Below are positions 1 to 8,472 of a DNA stretch of 64,000 bases, in pieces; the first letter of the stretch is position 1; each line of letters begins with the position of its first letter. Location of the stretch: assembly GCF_029395675.1 (NCBI RefSeq), contig NZ_CP115184.1:2480001-2544000 (forward strand), given 5' to 3'. Made by a program: the position numbers and the translations under genes. A model generated the notes under the pieces. That model saw only the letters and a list, made by a program, of their open reading frames with translations, made no database searches and was not told the origin of the DNA. The DNA comes from Janibacter cremeus. Lineage in GTDB: Bacteria > Actinomycetota > Actinomycetes > Actinomycetales > Dermatophilaceae.

Positions 1-522
1 CTCCTCGGGGAACGCCTGAGCCTGCTCTCCTGGCTCGGTCTGGGGGTGCTCGTGACCGGGATCGTGCTGCTCGCCGGCGCCCGAGGACTCCCCCGGGCCG
101 ACACCGGCCTGGTCCTCGCCCTGTGCACGGGACTGGTCATCGCCGCCTACAGCCTCAGCGACGGAGTGGGCGTACGGATGGCGGGGAACACCGGGGCCTA
201 CATCGGCTGGATGTTCGCGCTGCAGGGCCCGGTGCTGCTCCTGGTGTGCCGATGGCAGGGAGGGCGCTCCTTCTGGGGGCGGATGCGTACGCACGCACCG
301 ATCGGCCTGCTCGGCGGGATGCTCGCGGTGATCTCCTACGGCACGACGGTGTGGGCCCAGAGCCGGGCGCCCCTGGCCCTGGTGGCCGGGCTGCGTGAGA
401 CGAGCGTGGTCTGGGCGGCCCTCATCGGTGGGCTGATCCTCCGTGAGCGCCTGACCACGGCCGAGAGGCTGGCCGTGCTGGTCGTCGCCGCCGGTGCCGT
501 CGCCCTGCAGGTGGGCGCCTGA
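1..522 (+). CDS. DMT-superfamily (EamA) transporter, C-terminal part
   Basis: The frame is open from base 1 and ends at a TGA at 520-522, so the N-terminus lies outside the window. The visible 173 residues begin inside the end of a first EamA repeat (Gly-Glu-Arg-Leu followed by a hydrophobic helix) and then contain a second repeat of about five hydrophobic helices ending in the usual LRERLT motif before the last helix. EamA proteins are ten-helix inner-membrane exporters of metabolites or amino acids; the substrate cannot be told. The next gene starts 81 bases downstream with its own Shine-Dalgarno site. Confidence 0.85.
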   Translation, partial: LLGERLSLLSWLGLGVLVTGIVLLAGARGLPRADTGLVLALCTGLVIAAYSLSDGVGVRMAGNTGAYIGWMFALQGPVLLLVCRWQGGRSFWGRMRTHAPIGLLGGMLAVISYGTTVWAQSRAPLALVAGLRETSVVWAALIGGLILRERLTTAERLAVLVVAAGAVALQVGA

Positions 523-603
523 CTCCGTCGACTCCGACGGGCATGTCCGCGCCCCGCCCGGGTAGGGCCATGACCTGAATCACGACGACGAGAGGAGTCG
601 ACG

Positions 604-1743
604 ATGAAGGCCGTGGTCTACCAGGGACCGTACGACGTGGCAGTCCAGGACGTGGAGGACGCACGCATCGAGGACCCGACCGACGCACTGGTGCGGATCA
701 CCACCACCGCCATCTGCGGGTCCGACCTGCACATGTACGAGGGCCGGACCGACGCCGAGCCGGGCATCACCTTCGGACACGAGAACATGGGGATCGTCGA
801 GGAGGTCGGCCCGGGCGTCGCCTCGGTCCGCAAGGGTGACCGGGTGGTGATGCCGTTCAACGTCGCCTGCGGGTTCTGCGACAACTGCCGGGCCGGCAAG
901 AGCGCCTTCTGCCTGACCGTGAACCCTCCCGGTGCGGGCGGTGCCTACGGGTACGTGGGCATGGGGCCCTACCCGGGCGGCCAGGCCGAGTACCTGCGGG
1001 TCCCCTTCGCCGACTACAACTGCGTCCCCCTCCCCGAGGGCACCGAGCACGAGCAGGACTTCGCCCTGCTCGCCGACATCTTCCCCACCGGGTACCACGC
1101 CACCGAGCTGGCCGGCGTGCTTCCCGGGGACACGGTCGCCGTTTACGGTGCCGGGCCCGTCGGGCTGATGGCGACGTACTCGGCCCTGCTGCGGGGCGCC
1201 AGCCGGGTCTTCACCGTCGACAAGCTCGCGGACCGACTCGACCTGGCTGCCCGGATCGGCGCCCAGCCGATCGACTTCACGAAGGGGGACCCGGCGCAGC
1301 AGATCGCCGACGAGCTGCACGCCCCGGGGGTCGACCGGGGCATCGACGCGGTCGGATACCAGGCCACGGCCGAAGGGGGCGAGGAGCAGCCCGCGATCGT
1401 GCTCAACCAGTTGATCGAGACGGTCCGCTCGACCGGGTCGATCGGGGTCGTGGGGCTGTACCTGCCCTCCGACCCGGGCGCACCCAACGAGCACGCCGCG
1501 AAGGGGGAGCTGCTCTTCAAGGTCGGGCGCTACTTCGAGAAGGGCCAGACCATGGGCACCGGTCAGGCCGACGCCAAGCAGTACGCACACTTCCTCCGTG
1601 ACCTGATCATCGCCGGTCGGGCCGAGCCGAGCTTCGTCGTGTCCCACGAGCTGCCGCTGACCGAGGCGCCGGACGCCTACGCGAAGTTCGACAACCGCGA
1701 GGAGGGTTACTCCAAGGTGCTGCTGCAGCCCGGCCGGACGTGA
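604..1743 (+). CDS. Zinc-dependent dehydrogenase, glutathione-independent formaldehyde dehydrogenase type
   Basis: A 379-residue medium-chain Zn alcohol dehydrogenase. The catalytic zinc ligands are visible as Cys38 in CGSDLH and His59 in GHENMG; the structural zinc loop CGFCDNCRAGKSAFC follows at about residues 97-111, then a Rossmann motif GAGPVGLM near residue 182. The long loop after the structural zinc and the overall sequence resemble glutathione-independent formaldehyde dehydrogenase (FdhA), which oxidises formaldehyde or other short aldehydes with tightly bound NAD. Cytosolic. The ATG has AGAGGAG 7 bases upstream. Exact aldehyde is unknown. Formaldehyde removal would suit the O-demethylase-like operon at 53-56 kb, but the two loci are not linked. 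Confidence 0.85.
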   Translation: MKAVVYQGPYDVAVQDVEDARIEDPTDALVRITTTAICGSDLHMYEGRTDAEPGITFGHENMGIVEEVGPGVASVRKGDRVVMPFNVACGFCDNCRAGKSAFCLTVNPPGAGGAYGYVGMGPYPGGQAEYLRVPFADYNCVPLPEGTEHEQDFALLADIFPTGYHATELAGVLPGDTVAVYGAGPVGLMATYSALLRGASRVFTVDKLADRLDLAARIGAQPIDFTKGDPAQQIADELHAPGVDRGIDAVGYQATAEGGEEQPAIVLNQLIETVRSTGSIGVVGLYLPSDPGAPNEHAAKGELLFKVGRYFEKGQTMGTGQADAKQYAHFLRDLIIAGRAEPSFVVSHELPLTEAPDAYAKFDNREEGYSKVLLQPGRT

Positions 1744-1959
1744 CGGCCTCGCGGCCGACACGGCGCATCGACGCCTCGTGGGGGAGCTGGTGAGCGCTCC
1801 CCACGGGCGTACTGACCAACTCCTTGCCGACTGTTCTTCCGGATGCGGGTCCGGACGTCGCAGACGTCCATCCGCATGTCAGGGCCGGTTCACACACCTT
1901 CGTGACCGTGGGTCACGGCCGCAGACCGCGGCCCGTGCCCACACACGAAGGACATCACC

Positions 1960-3765
1960 ATGCCCCTGTACCGGACACGTGCCCTCGCACCTGTCACCAC
2001 CGGAACCCTCGCCCTCTGCCTCACCGCCGCCCTGGCGGCACCCACTGCGACGGCCGCGCCCTCGCTCCCTTCGCAGGAGGGCGGGAGCAGCTGGGCCGAG
2101 ACGGCCTACCGCGGCGAGGTCGACGTCGTCGACGGCACCGACGAGGACCAGGACGTCCTCGACGGTGTCGTCTTCGACGACCGCAACCGCAACTCCACCC
2201 GGGACCGCGGCGAGCGCGGCATCCCGGGCGTGCAGGTCTCCAACGGCCGGCAAGTCGCCACGACCGACGCCAAGGGCCGCTACGAGCTGCCCGTCGACGA
2301 CAACACCAACGTCTTCGTCACCCAGCCCGCCGGTTACGAGGTCCCCGTCGACGAGGAGAACATCGCGCAGTTCTCCTACGTCCACCTGCCCGAGGGCTCC
2401 CCGGAGCTGAGGTACGGCGGCATCGAGCCGACCGGGCCGACGCCGGATGCGGTGAACTTCCCCCTCGCCCGCTCCACCGCCACCAAGAAGTCGCAGCAGA
2501 ACTGCATCATGGGCGGCGACATCCAGACCTACAACCAGACCCAGGTCGAGTACGCCCGCGCGGGCGCCTTCACCGACCTCGCCCAGCGCAGCGACTACGC
2601 GAGCTGCGGCGCCCTCTTCCTCGGGGACATCGTCGGTGACGACCTCTCGCTCTACCCGCAGACGCGTGAGCTGACGAGCATGATCAACGGGCCCGCCCGC
2701 CTCCTGCCGGGCAACCACGACCTGGACTACGACGCCGCGGACAGCGAGCACCGCTTCGACACCTACCGCTCGCAGTTCGGCCCGGACTACTACTCCTACG
2801 ACGCGGGAGACCTGCACATCGTGGCACTCGACTCGGTGCAGTACCGCGCCGGCGAGAGCTACACCGGTGGGCTGGGCGAGGAGCAGCTGGAGTGGCTGCG
2901 CCAGGATGTCGCGCAGGTCCCGAAGGACAAGACCGTCGTGCTCGCCGCACACATCCCGCTGCTGAACTTCAACGACCAGACCTTCACCCGGCACCAGGTC
3001 GCGGAGATCCAGCAGATCCACGAGATCGTCTCCGGTCACGAGGCGGTCGCCTTCGGTGGCCACAGCCACACCACGGAGTTCATGCGGGAGGGCGACTCCA
3101 CGCAGGGGTGGGCCGAGGTGATGGGCGTCGAGGAGCTGCCCTTCGACCACATCACCGCCGGCGCGATCTCCGGTGACTGGTACTCCGGGCGGATCACCGA
3201 CCAGGGCATCCCGACCGCGCTCCAGCGCGACGGCGCCCGCCCCGGGGTGCTGACGCTCGAGTCGCGGCCGGACGCGCTCACCGACCGCTTCACCGTCACC
3301 GGTGAGGACGACTCGGTCCAGATGGCCGTCGGGGTGAACTCGCCGCGCTACCGCGAGTGGTTCGAGGCCAACCGGGACAACGGCGGCAGCGCCCCGGCCT
3401 TCGAGGACCCCACGGTGGTCTCCGCTGCGGACCTCGCCGAGACCACCTACCTCACCGCCAACGTCTTCGCCGGCTCGACCGGGACCGAGGTCACCGTCGC
3501 GATCGACGGCGGGGAGGCGAAGGGGGCGCAGCGCACCCAGTCGATGACCGGCGAGGCCCGCAAGGTCGGCGCCCTGTGGTCCGACCCGGTCGCCGTCCAG
3601 GAGCAGCTGGTCCACGGCGGCAGCGTCGCCGAGAGCAGCATGCACATCTGGCGATCGGCGCTCCCGGCCGACCTCGCCGCCGGTGAGCACACCGCGACGG
3701 TGACGAGCACCGACCGCGACGGGACGGTCAGCACGGAGACGATCGAGTTCACCGTCACCGACTGA
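1960..3765 (+). CDS. Secreted calcineurin-like metallophosphoesterase
   Basis: A 601-residue protein with a Sec signal peptide (basic start, hydrophobic stretch, Ala-rich cleavage region ending about residue 33). Residues about 65-115 form an SdrD-B-like beta-sandwich (MetallophosN type: FDDRNRNSTRDRGERGIPGVQV). The phosphoesterase domain follows with GGDIQTYN, LGDIVGDD, GNHDLD, AAHIPL and GGHSH metal-binding motifs, and a C-terminal beta domain. Such proteins hydrolyse phosphomonoesters or diesters outside the cell; the substrate is not predictable. SD GAAGGA lies before ATG 1960. A strong hairpin follows the stop. Confidence 0.9.
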   Translation: MPLYRTRALAPVTTGTLALCLTAALAAPTATAAPSLPSQEGGSSWAETAYRGEVDVVDGTDEDQDVLDGVVFDDRNRNSTRDRGERGIPGVQVSNGRQVATTDAKGRYELPVDDNTNVFVTQPAGYEVPVDEENIAQFSYVHLPEGSPELRYGGIEPTGPTPDAVNFPLARSTATKKSQQNCIMGGDIQTYNQTQVEYARAGAFTDLAQRSDYASCGALFLGDIVGDDLSLYPQTRELTSMINGPARLLPGNHDLDYDAADSEHRFDTYRSQFGPDYYSYDAGDLHIVALDSVQYRAGESYTGGLGEEQLEWLRQDVAQVPKDKTVVLAAHIPLLNFNDQTFTRHQVAEIQQIHEIVSGHEAVAFGGHSHTTEFMREGDSTQGWAEVMGVEELPFDHITAGAISGDWYSGRITDQGIPTALQRDGARPGVLTLESRPDALTDRFTVTGEDDSVQMAVGVNSPRYREWFEANRDNGGSAPAFEDPTVVSAADLAETTYLTANVFAGSTGTEVTVAIDGGEAKGAQRTQSMTGEARKVGALWSDPVAVQEQLVHGGSVAESSMHIWRSALPADLAAGEHTATVTSTDRDGTVSTETIEFTVTD

Positions 3766-3792
3766 TCCTCGATCGCGCCCGACGGTGTTGCG

Positions 3793-3822
3793 CGCCCGTG
3801 TCCCGGTGTCGGGACACGGGCG
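3793..3822. terminator. Bidirectional hairpin between convergent genes
   Basis: Perfect 12-bp arms CGCCCGTGTCCC / GGGACACGGGCG with a six-base loop lie between the convergent phosphoesterase and winged-helix genes. There is no T tract, as is usual in high-GC actinobacteria. Confidence 0.7.
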
Positions 3823-3854
3823 TCGCCCTCGTCCCTGCACACCGGACGACGCGT

Positions 3855-5027
3855 TCAGGGTGCCTCCACCTGCGCCGGGAGGCCGAGGTAGGTCCCGTAA
3901 CGCTCGGCCGCCGCGTCGATCGCCGCGCGCTCGACGGGGGTCAGCGGGGCGTACGGACTCAGCGCGAAGGTCACCGCACGGGTCGACACCGTCCGCCGCA
4001 TCCCCGCGACGAGCTGTCCGTCGACGAGCGCCATCCCGATCGCCGACTCGCGACCGCGTGGGACCACCCCCCGGGCGTCGAGCACCATGCGGGAGTCCTG
4101 GTACCCCCGGTACATCTCGTCGAGGACCTGCAGCAGGTGGCCGTGCGGCTCGACCCGGTCATCCGGTGCCGCGTCGTCGGCGTGCCAGTAGGTCCGGCCC
4201 TCGTGCTCGAAGGACTCGAGTGCCCCGTCGATCGCCTCGCGACCGCGCCGGATGTCAGTGATCGGCAGGCTGGCCCAGTACGCGAGGTCCTTGTCCGTCG
4301 CCGGCCCGTGCCCGGTGAAGTACCGCTCGGCCAGTCCCGCCAGTGCCGCGTCACGATCGAAGACTTCGGCATCGACGCGGCCGGGCACCCGGTCCTCGTA
4401 GCGGGCGTAGGTGTGCTCGCCCCCACGCGGACGCCCGCTGGCGACGAGGCGCTCCACCTCGAGGCGGCACATGAGCAGCATGGTCAGTCGTCCGGTGACG
4501 GTGTCGGCCAAGCGCGGTACCCGCTGGCGAAGGGAGGTGGTCACCTCTGTCCGGGTGCGGTCGGGATCGGTCCCCAGCAGGTCGAGGACGACCGTCGTCA
4601 GCTCGTCCACGTCGCGCGTGGAGAGCCCGAGGTCGCGCTGCAGCTGCGAGTCGACCACCCCCACGACACGGGGACCGGTGAGGGCGAGCAGCCAGTCAAG
4701 GTCGTCGGCGGTGACGTAGTGCCAGGTGGGTCGGAGCACGTGGGTGCGCAGCACGCGCCCCTGCTCGAGCGCCTCCTGCAGCGCCGTGTCGTCCGGCCGC
4801 GCCGTCCGGGTGGCCACGGCCCACGCCGACTGTCCCGGGTTCTCCGCCTGCACGGCGAGCAGTCGCGACATCACGTCGTCGACGCAGTCCGCCCCCGGCG
4901 CGAGGAGGTGCTGATTGCCCAGGCGCCATCGGGCGATGGACCGGCTCCCCTCGGCCGCTCCCCACACGGGACCGGAGTGAGCGGCGGCGGTGGTCCAGCG
5001 GGTCGATTCGCTCACCCCAATGATCAT
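3855..5027 (-). CDS. Winged-helix DNA-binding protein, AlkZ-like (HTH_42) family
   Basis: About 390 residues. The N-terminal half has the conserved start of this family (IARWRLGNQHL, then VDDVMSRLLAVQAENPGQSAWAV with the Q-x-Q-like AVQAEN segment), and the C-terminal half has the family winged-helix repeats. Family members include the interstrand-crosslink glycosylase AlkZ/YcaQ, although most actinobacterial members are uncharacterised. The start is uncertain: ATG 5027 has AGGGGA too close; GTG 5015 has the same AGGGGA about 11 bases upstream; an upstream in-frame ATG at 5111 is possible. Monocistronic; converges with the phosphoesterase. Confidence 0.8.
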   Translation of the reverse strand: MIIGVSESTRWTTAAAHSGPVWGAAEGSRSIARWRLGNQHLLAPGADCVDDVMSRLLAVQAENPGQSAWAVATRTARPDDTALQEALEQGRVLRTHVLRPTWHYVTADDLDWLLALTGPRVVGVVDSQLQRDLGLSTRDVDELTTVVLDLLGTDPDRTRTEVTTSLRQRVPRLADTVTGRLTMLLMCRLEVERLVASGRPRGGEHTYARYEDRVPGRVDAEVFDRDAALAGLAERYFTGHGPATDKDLAYWASLPITDIRRGREAIDGALESFEHEGRTYWHADDAAPDDRVEPHGHLLQVLDEMYRGYQDSRMVLDARGVVPRGRESAIGMALVDGQLVAGMRRTVSTRAVTFALSPYAPLTPVERAAIDAAAERYGTYLGLPAQVEAP

Positions 5028-5188
5028 TCCCCTGCGTGAAGGGCGCGGCAACCGGATGGTCGGACCAGCGATCCCGGACCGCTCCCGGGTGAAGCGAACA
5101 CCGTCGCACACGGCTCCCGACGAGCGCTCCCAGGGGCGATGCCCCCTTCGCCGTCTCGGGCTGCGCCGGCATTGCGTATGGTCGTGGC

Positions 5189-5431
5189 ATGTCCGACCAG
5201 ACCCGCCGCATCCTCGCCATCATCCTCGCCCTGGCGATGGTCGGCAGCCTCGCCGCAGGCGTGATCTCCAGCTTCGCTGGAGCGGCGGCGAGCAGCGCGC
5301 CGCAGGAGAGCAGGCCCAGCTCCGTCCACCACGAGCCGGTGGAGACGGAGGCGGTCGGCCCGACGCGAAGCGCAGATGGCTGGGCCGCCGTGGGAGAGGT
5401 CGACGCCCCCCTCGTGCTCATCGCGGCGTAG
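5189..5431 (+). CDS. Small secreted or membrane-anchored hypothetical protein
   Basis: 80 residues. A basic start (SDQTRR) is followed by one hydrophobic helix of about 20 residues and an Ala/Ser-rich segment, then a polar Pro/Glu/Ser-rich tail; it looks like a single-pass or signal-peptide protein. I recognise no family. It is divergent from the AlkZ-like gene with 160 bases between them. Supported by frame, composition and position only. Confidence 0.55.
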   Translation: MSDQTRRILAIILALAMVGSLAAGVISSFAGAAASSAPQESRPSSVHHEPVETEAVGPTRSADGWAAVGEVDAPLVLIAA

Positions 5432-5591
5432 CCGACGCGCAGTACGGCACCACCGGGCCGCCTGCTGATCGTGGGGTGATCATTTGGGGGGACGGGTTGA
5501 GCACCTCCGGGCCCTGTGTCCGAGCACCTCAGGGCCCCTGGGTCTGGTGCTTCGGCGTCCCTGGGTCCGGGTGCGTGTGGGCATGCCTTCG

Positions 5592-5613
5592 AGCCCTTCC
5601 CTGGGGAAGGGCT
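5592..5613. terminator. Hairpin between convergent genes
   Basis: Perfect 10-bp inverted repeat AGCCCTTCCC / GGGAAGGGCT separated by TG, placed 15 bases past the stop of the minus-strand DUF222 gene and past the small plus-strand gene. Likely a terminator. Confidence 0.6.
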
Positions 5614-5627
5614 GTGGGGCGGGGTCG

Positions 5628-6947
5628 CTACAGGTGCCAGGTCACGCCGGTGGGGGTGATGCTCGCTCGCAGGTCGTGGGTGTGGACGGTGGTGTGGTGG
5701 CGCTGACAGAGCAGGGCGGCGTTGTCGATGCCGCTGGTGCCGCCGCGGGACCACCAGGCCACGTGGTGGGCATCGCACCACTGCGGGGGCATGGTGCACC
5801 CGGGGTAGGTGCAGCCGCCGTCACGTAGCCACAGGGCGCGTTTTTGTCCGGGGGTGAACCAGCGCACCGACCGTCCCAGGTCCAGGATCTCGCTGTCGCC
5901 GCCGAGCACGGCGGGGATGATCCCGGCGTCGCAGGCCATCCGCCGCACCACCGAGGGGGCCAGGACCTGCCCGGTCGCGGTCACTCCCGCGCCGTGGGCG
6001 TCCTGATGCAGGTCGTCCAGGCCGATGGTGATGACCACCTGCGCCTTCTCGCACGTCGGCTCCGCGCCCGGGGAGGCGACCCCGCGGCGGATGATCTCCA
6101 CCAGCGCGTCCGCCCGCCGTTGGGTCGCGGGCCGCTCATCGGGTTCACCCTCGGGCCCCTTCTGTGGGCCGGACAGCGCGGCCAGGGCCGCGTCGACGAC
6201 TGCGGCGCCCTCGGGGTCGAGCACCACCCGGTACAGGCTCATCCCGGCCGGGCCCTGGCTCTTGGTCAGCGACCGGCCACGCTTGGCGCGGCGGTCCTCG
6301 TCCTCGATGTCCTTCTCCGGCTTCAGCAACCGCCCGGTGCGGGTGATCGCCGCGCCCAGCTCCTTCTCGCCCAGTCCCCGCACCCGCTCCCGCCGCCGAC
6401 CCTGCGGGCCGGTGGCGACGACGTCGTCCTTCGCGGCCGCGACCAGGGCGCCCAGGTCCTCCTCGAGCAGGCCCTCCTCCGCGACCGGCGCGACCTGGGC
6501 GTGGAAGCGCACCAGCTGGTCCGCCTTGCCCAACGGCAGATCGCCCTCCCGGAACGCTGCCCGCACGTCGTTGACGGCACCCGCGGCCTTCAACGCCGAT
6601 GGGCCGGCCATCCGGGTGCCGGCCTTGGCCACCCGCACCACCGACGCGACATGCCGCACGCCCGGGTCCGGAGCCCGCTGGCCTTCGGCCCGGGTGACCC
6701 AGTCCGTGGGCGACCACGTCGACTCCGCCGGCAGACCCCGCGCCAGGCCCTCGCGCACCAGGTCGACCTCGGCGATCTCCAGCAGGGCGCGTGCCTGCCC
6801 GATCACCGCCAACGCCTCGGTGACCTCCGCATCCCCCAGGCGCCACAGCTCCCCGCCACCACCGGCACTCTGCGTCAACGAGCGCAGCGCGTCACGCAGG
6901 CCGGGCGCGGTCCCGTACCCCTCGTGCCACTGCGTCGCCATCTCCAT
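5628..6947 (-). CDS. DUF222 / HNH endonuclease domain protein
   Basis: About 439 residues from ATG 6947 (AGGGTG upstream). An N-terminal helical DUF222 region is followed by a C-terminal HNH nuclease domain: CTYPGCTMPPQWCDAHHV with the catalytic His pair, then NAALLCQRHHTTVH near the end. These proteins occur in many copies in actinobacterial genomes, often with sequence repeats; their role is unproven and they have been compared to homing-type or 13E12 repeat proteins. An in-frame ATG at 7022 exists, but it lies inside the tandem repeat at 6991-7128, so I chose the downstream start. Confidence 0.85.
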   Translation of the reverse strand: MEMATQWHEGYGTAPGLRDALRSLTQSAGGGGELWRLGDAEVTEALAVIGQARALLEIAEVDLVREGLARGLPAESTWSPTDWVTRAEGQRAPDPGVRHVASVVRVAKAGTRMAGPSALKAAGAVNDVRAAFREGDLPLGKADQLVRFHAQVAPVAEEGLLEEDLGALVAAAKDDVVATGPQGRRRERVRGLGEKELGAAITRTGRLLKPEKDIEDEDRRAKRGRSLTKSQGPAGMSLYRVVLDPEGAAVVDAALAALSGPQKGPEGEPDERPATQRRADALVEIIRRGVASPGAEPTCEKAQVVITIGLDDLHQDAHGAGVTATGQVLAPSVVRRMACDAGIIPAVLGGDSEILDLGRSVRWFTPGQKRALWLRDGGCTYPGCTMPPQWCDAHHVAWWSRGGTSGIDNAALLCQRHHTTVHTHDLRASITPTGVTWHL

Positions 6948-6990
6948 GAAGACACCCTGCCAGCGACCCCCGACAACGCACCCGAGGCGT

Positions 6991-7128
6991 GGTTTCGAGG
7001 CTCGCTCGCTACGCGAACTCACACCTCAACCACCGGGAAATCGAGGCTCGCTCGCTACGCGAGCCCACACCCCAACCACCCGGGCCCCGAGGCTCGCTCG
7101 CTACGCGAACCCACCCCTCAACCACCCG
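6991..7128. repeat. Three tandem 46-bp units carrying a GCTCGC-TAC-GCGAGC dyad
   Basis: Three copies start their identical core (CGAGGCTCGCTCGCTACGCG) at 6996, 7042 and 7088, a spacing of exactly 46. Each unit continues with a CAACCACC-containing half. The second copy has a perfect GCTCGC/GCGAGC hairpin. The array lies between the DUF222 gene and the CPVC membrane protein, ending two bases before that gene's stop codon. It resembles dispersed extragenic palindromes seen in Micrococcales, but a database search is needed. Confidence 0.85.
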
Positions 7129-7129
7129 G

Positions 7130-7621
7130 TCAGGGGCGCACCGGGCAGGAGCGTTCGCGACGGACACGCACGACCAGCGCCCAGGCCAGCAGCGCGATGG
7201 CCAGTGCGGCGAGGAAGGGCTGCGCCGGCGCGAAGTAGGTCAGGGCGCCCGAGTAACCGAGGGCGATGAGGACCAGCTTGTTGCACACCGGGCACCCGAC
7301 GGCGAAGAAGGTCGTGAAGGCGCCGACCATCCCCAGTCGCGAAGCCCGCTCACCCCCTTCGTCGGTGTCACGGCGCGCGACGTAGGTCGCGGCGACCAGT
7401 CCGGCCAGGATCGAGGTGACCACCAGGACCGGCCAGGCCCACACCGTCGTCGGGACGTCCCGGCTGAAGACGGGAGTGGGGATCATCGCGGTCGGGATCG
7501 CCGTCCCCACCACGGTGAGCGCGGCGATGCCGGCAGCGGACCACCAGCGGCGGGCCGGCCACGCGCGCATCTCATCGAGGACGGAGGGCTCCGCCCGCGC
7601 GGGTGAGACCGTGTCCACCAT
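7130..7621 (-). CDS. Four-helix membrane protein with a CPVC motif, redox partner of DsbA/CcdA
   Basis: 163 residues with about four transmembrane helices and the motif GCPVCNKLVLIALGYSGAL at the start of the third. A CxxC at a membrane face beside DsbA and CcdA genes suggests a thiol-disulfide exchange role like DsbB or VKOR, but I cannot place it firmly in either family. Its ATG overlaps the ccdA stop by one base and has AAGGAGGAGG inside the end of ccdA, so it is translationally coupled. Known: CxxC membrane oxidoreductases reoxidise DsbA. Inferred: this one does. Confidence 0.7.
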   Translation of the reverse strand: MVDTVSPARAEPSVLDEMRAWPARRWWSAAGIAALTVVGTAIPTAMIPTPVFSRDVPTTVWAWPVLVVTSILAGLVAATYVARRDTDEGGERASRLGMVGAFTTFFAVGCPVCNKLVLIALGYSGALTYFAPAQPFLAALAIALLAWALVVRVRRERSCPVRP

Positions 7622-8472
7622 CAGACCTCCTCCTTGGTGAGTTCACGCGTCACGGACGAGGGACGGCGCCGGGTCAGACTCCGCCAGCCGAGGACGCCGG
7701 CGAGCACGAGCGCCGCGACGACGACGAACCAGACGTCGGAGGCGCCCTGGCTCCAGGTGGCCAGCGTCGACTCGGCCGTGTACTGCGTGCCGATGGTGAA
7801 GACACCGGAGAGGGACGCGGTGCCGTCGGTGAGGATCAGGAGAGCGCCGATGGCCATGGACAACAGCCCGGAGACCACCATCGTCCACGTGTTGCGCCAC
7901 GGCCCGATCGTGACTTCCTTGGGTGCGATCAGGGCGCGACCGCGGGAGCCCAGACGCTTCCACACCGCCGCCAGCACGAAGAGCGGCACGGTCATGCCCA
8001 GCGCGTAGAGGGCAAGCACCGAGCCGCCGTACACCGCGCTCCCGCCGAGCGCCGCCACCATGAGGACCGACCCCAGGATCGGGCCGGCGCAGACCCCGGC
8101 GACCGCGTAGACGGCGCCGAGCGCGAAGACCGAGGCCGTCGACGTTGCATCAGCGCTCGTGCCCTGCGCCCGGGACAGCCCCGGGACCGGAAGTCCGGAC
8201 AGCTGCCAGAGGCCGAGGACGATAACCACGCCGGCAGCGACGGCGACCAGGGTCGAGCGGTGGGTGGTCAGCAGGGAGCCGAGGGTCCCGGAGAAGACCC
8301 CGAGAGGTACGAGCGTGCCGCTCAGTCCGAGGTAGAAGACGGCCGTGCGGCCGATGAGCGCACTGGGCGAGGTGAAGGCGTAGGCGAAGAACGCCGGCAG
8401 CAGCATCACCGAGCACGGGCTCAGGAGGGTCAGAATCCCTCCGAGGAGGGCGCCCGTGTAGCCGATGTCCAT
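7621..8472 (-). CDS. ccdA: CcdA/DsbD-family transmembrane thiol-disulfide transporter
   Basis: 283 residues with six to eight hydrophobic helices. The CcdA signature is present: LLGGILTLLSPCSVMLLPAF at the N-terminus (Cys in SPC) and GVCAGPILGS in the second half, the two redox cysteines that carry electrons from cytosolic thioredoxin across the membrane. The gene sits in the middle of a three-gene operon with one-base stop/start overlaps on both sides. The partner would be the upstream DsbA-like lipoprotein or anchored protein. The role in cytochrome c maturation is possible, but no other ccs gene is present here. Confidence 0.88.
   Translation of the reverse strand: MDIGYTGALLGGILTLLSPCSVMLLPAFFAYAFTSPSALIGRTAVFYLGLSGTLVPLGVFSGTLGSLLTTHRSTLVAVAAGVVIVLGLWQLSGLPVPGLSRAQGTSADATSTASVFALGAVYAVAGVCAGPILGSVLMVAALGGSAVYGGSVLALYALGMTVPLFVLAAVWKRLGSRGRALIAPKEVTIGPWRNTWTMVVSGLLSMAIGALLILTDGTASLSGVFTIGTQYTAESTLATWSQGASDVWFVVVAALVLAGVLGWRSLTRRRPSSVTRELTKEEV

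Noticed and set aside
1879..3840. Long minus-strand open frame opposite the phosphoesterase
   Set aside because: Arg/Val/Gly/Asp-rich shadow of the real gene, with no start signal and no domain.
6991..7128. Tandem 46-bp repeats as a possible CRISPR array
   Set aside because: There are no unique spacers; the whole 46-base unit repeats with small changes, and no cas gene is near.
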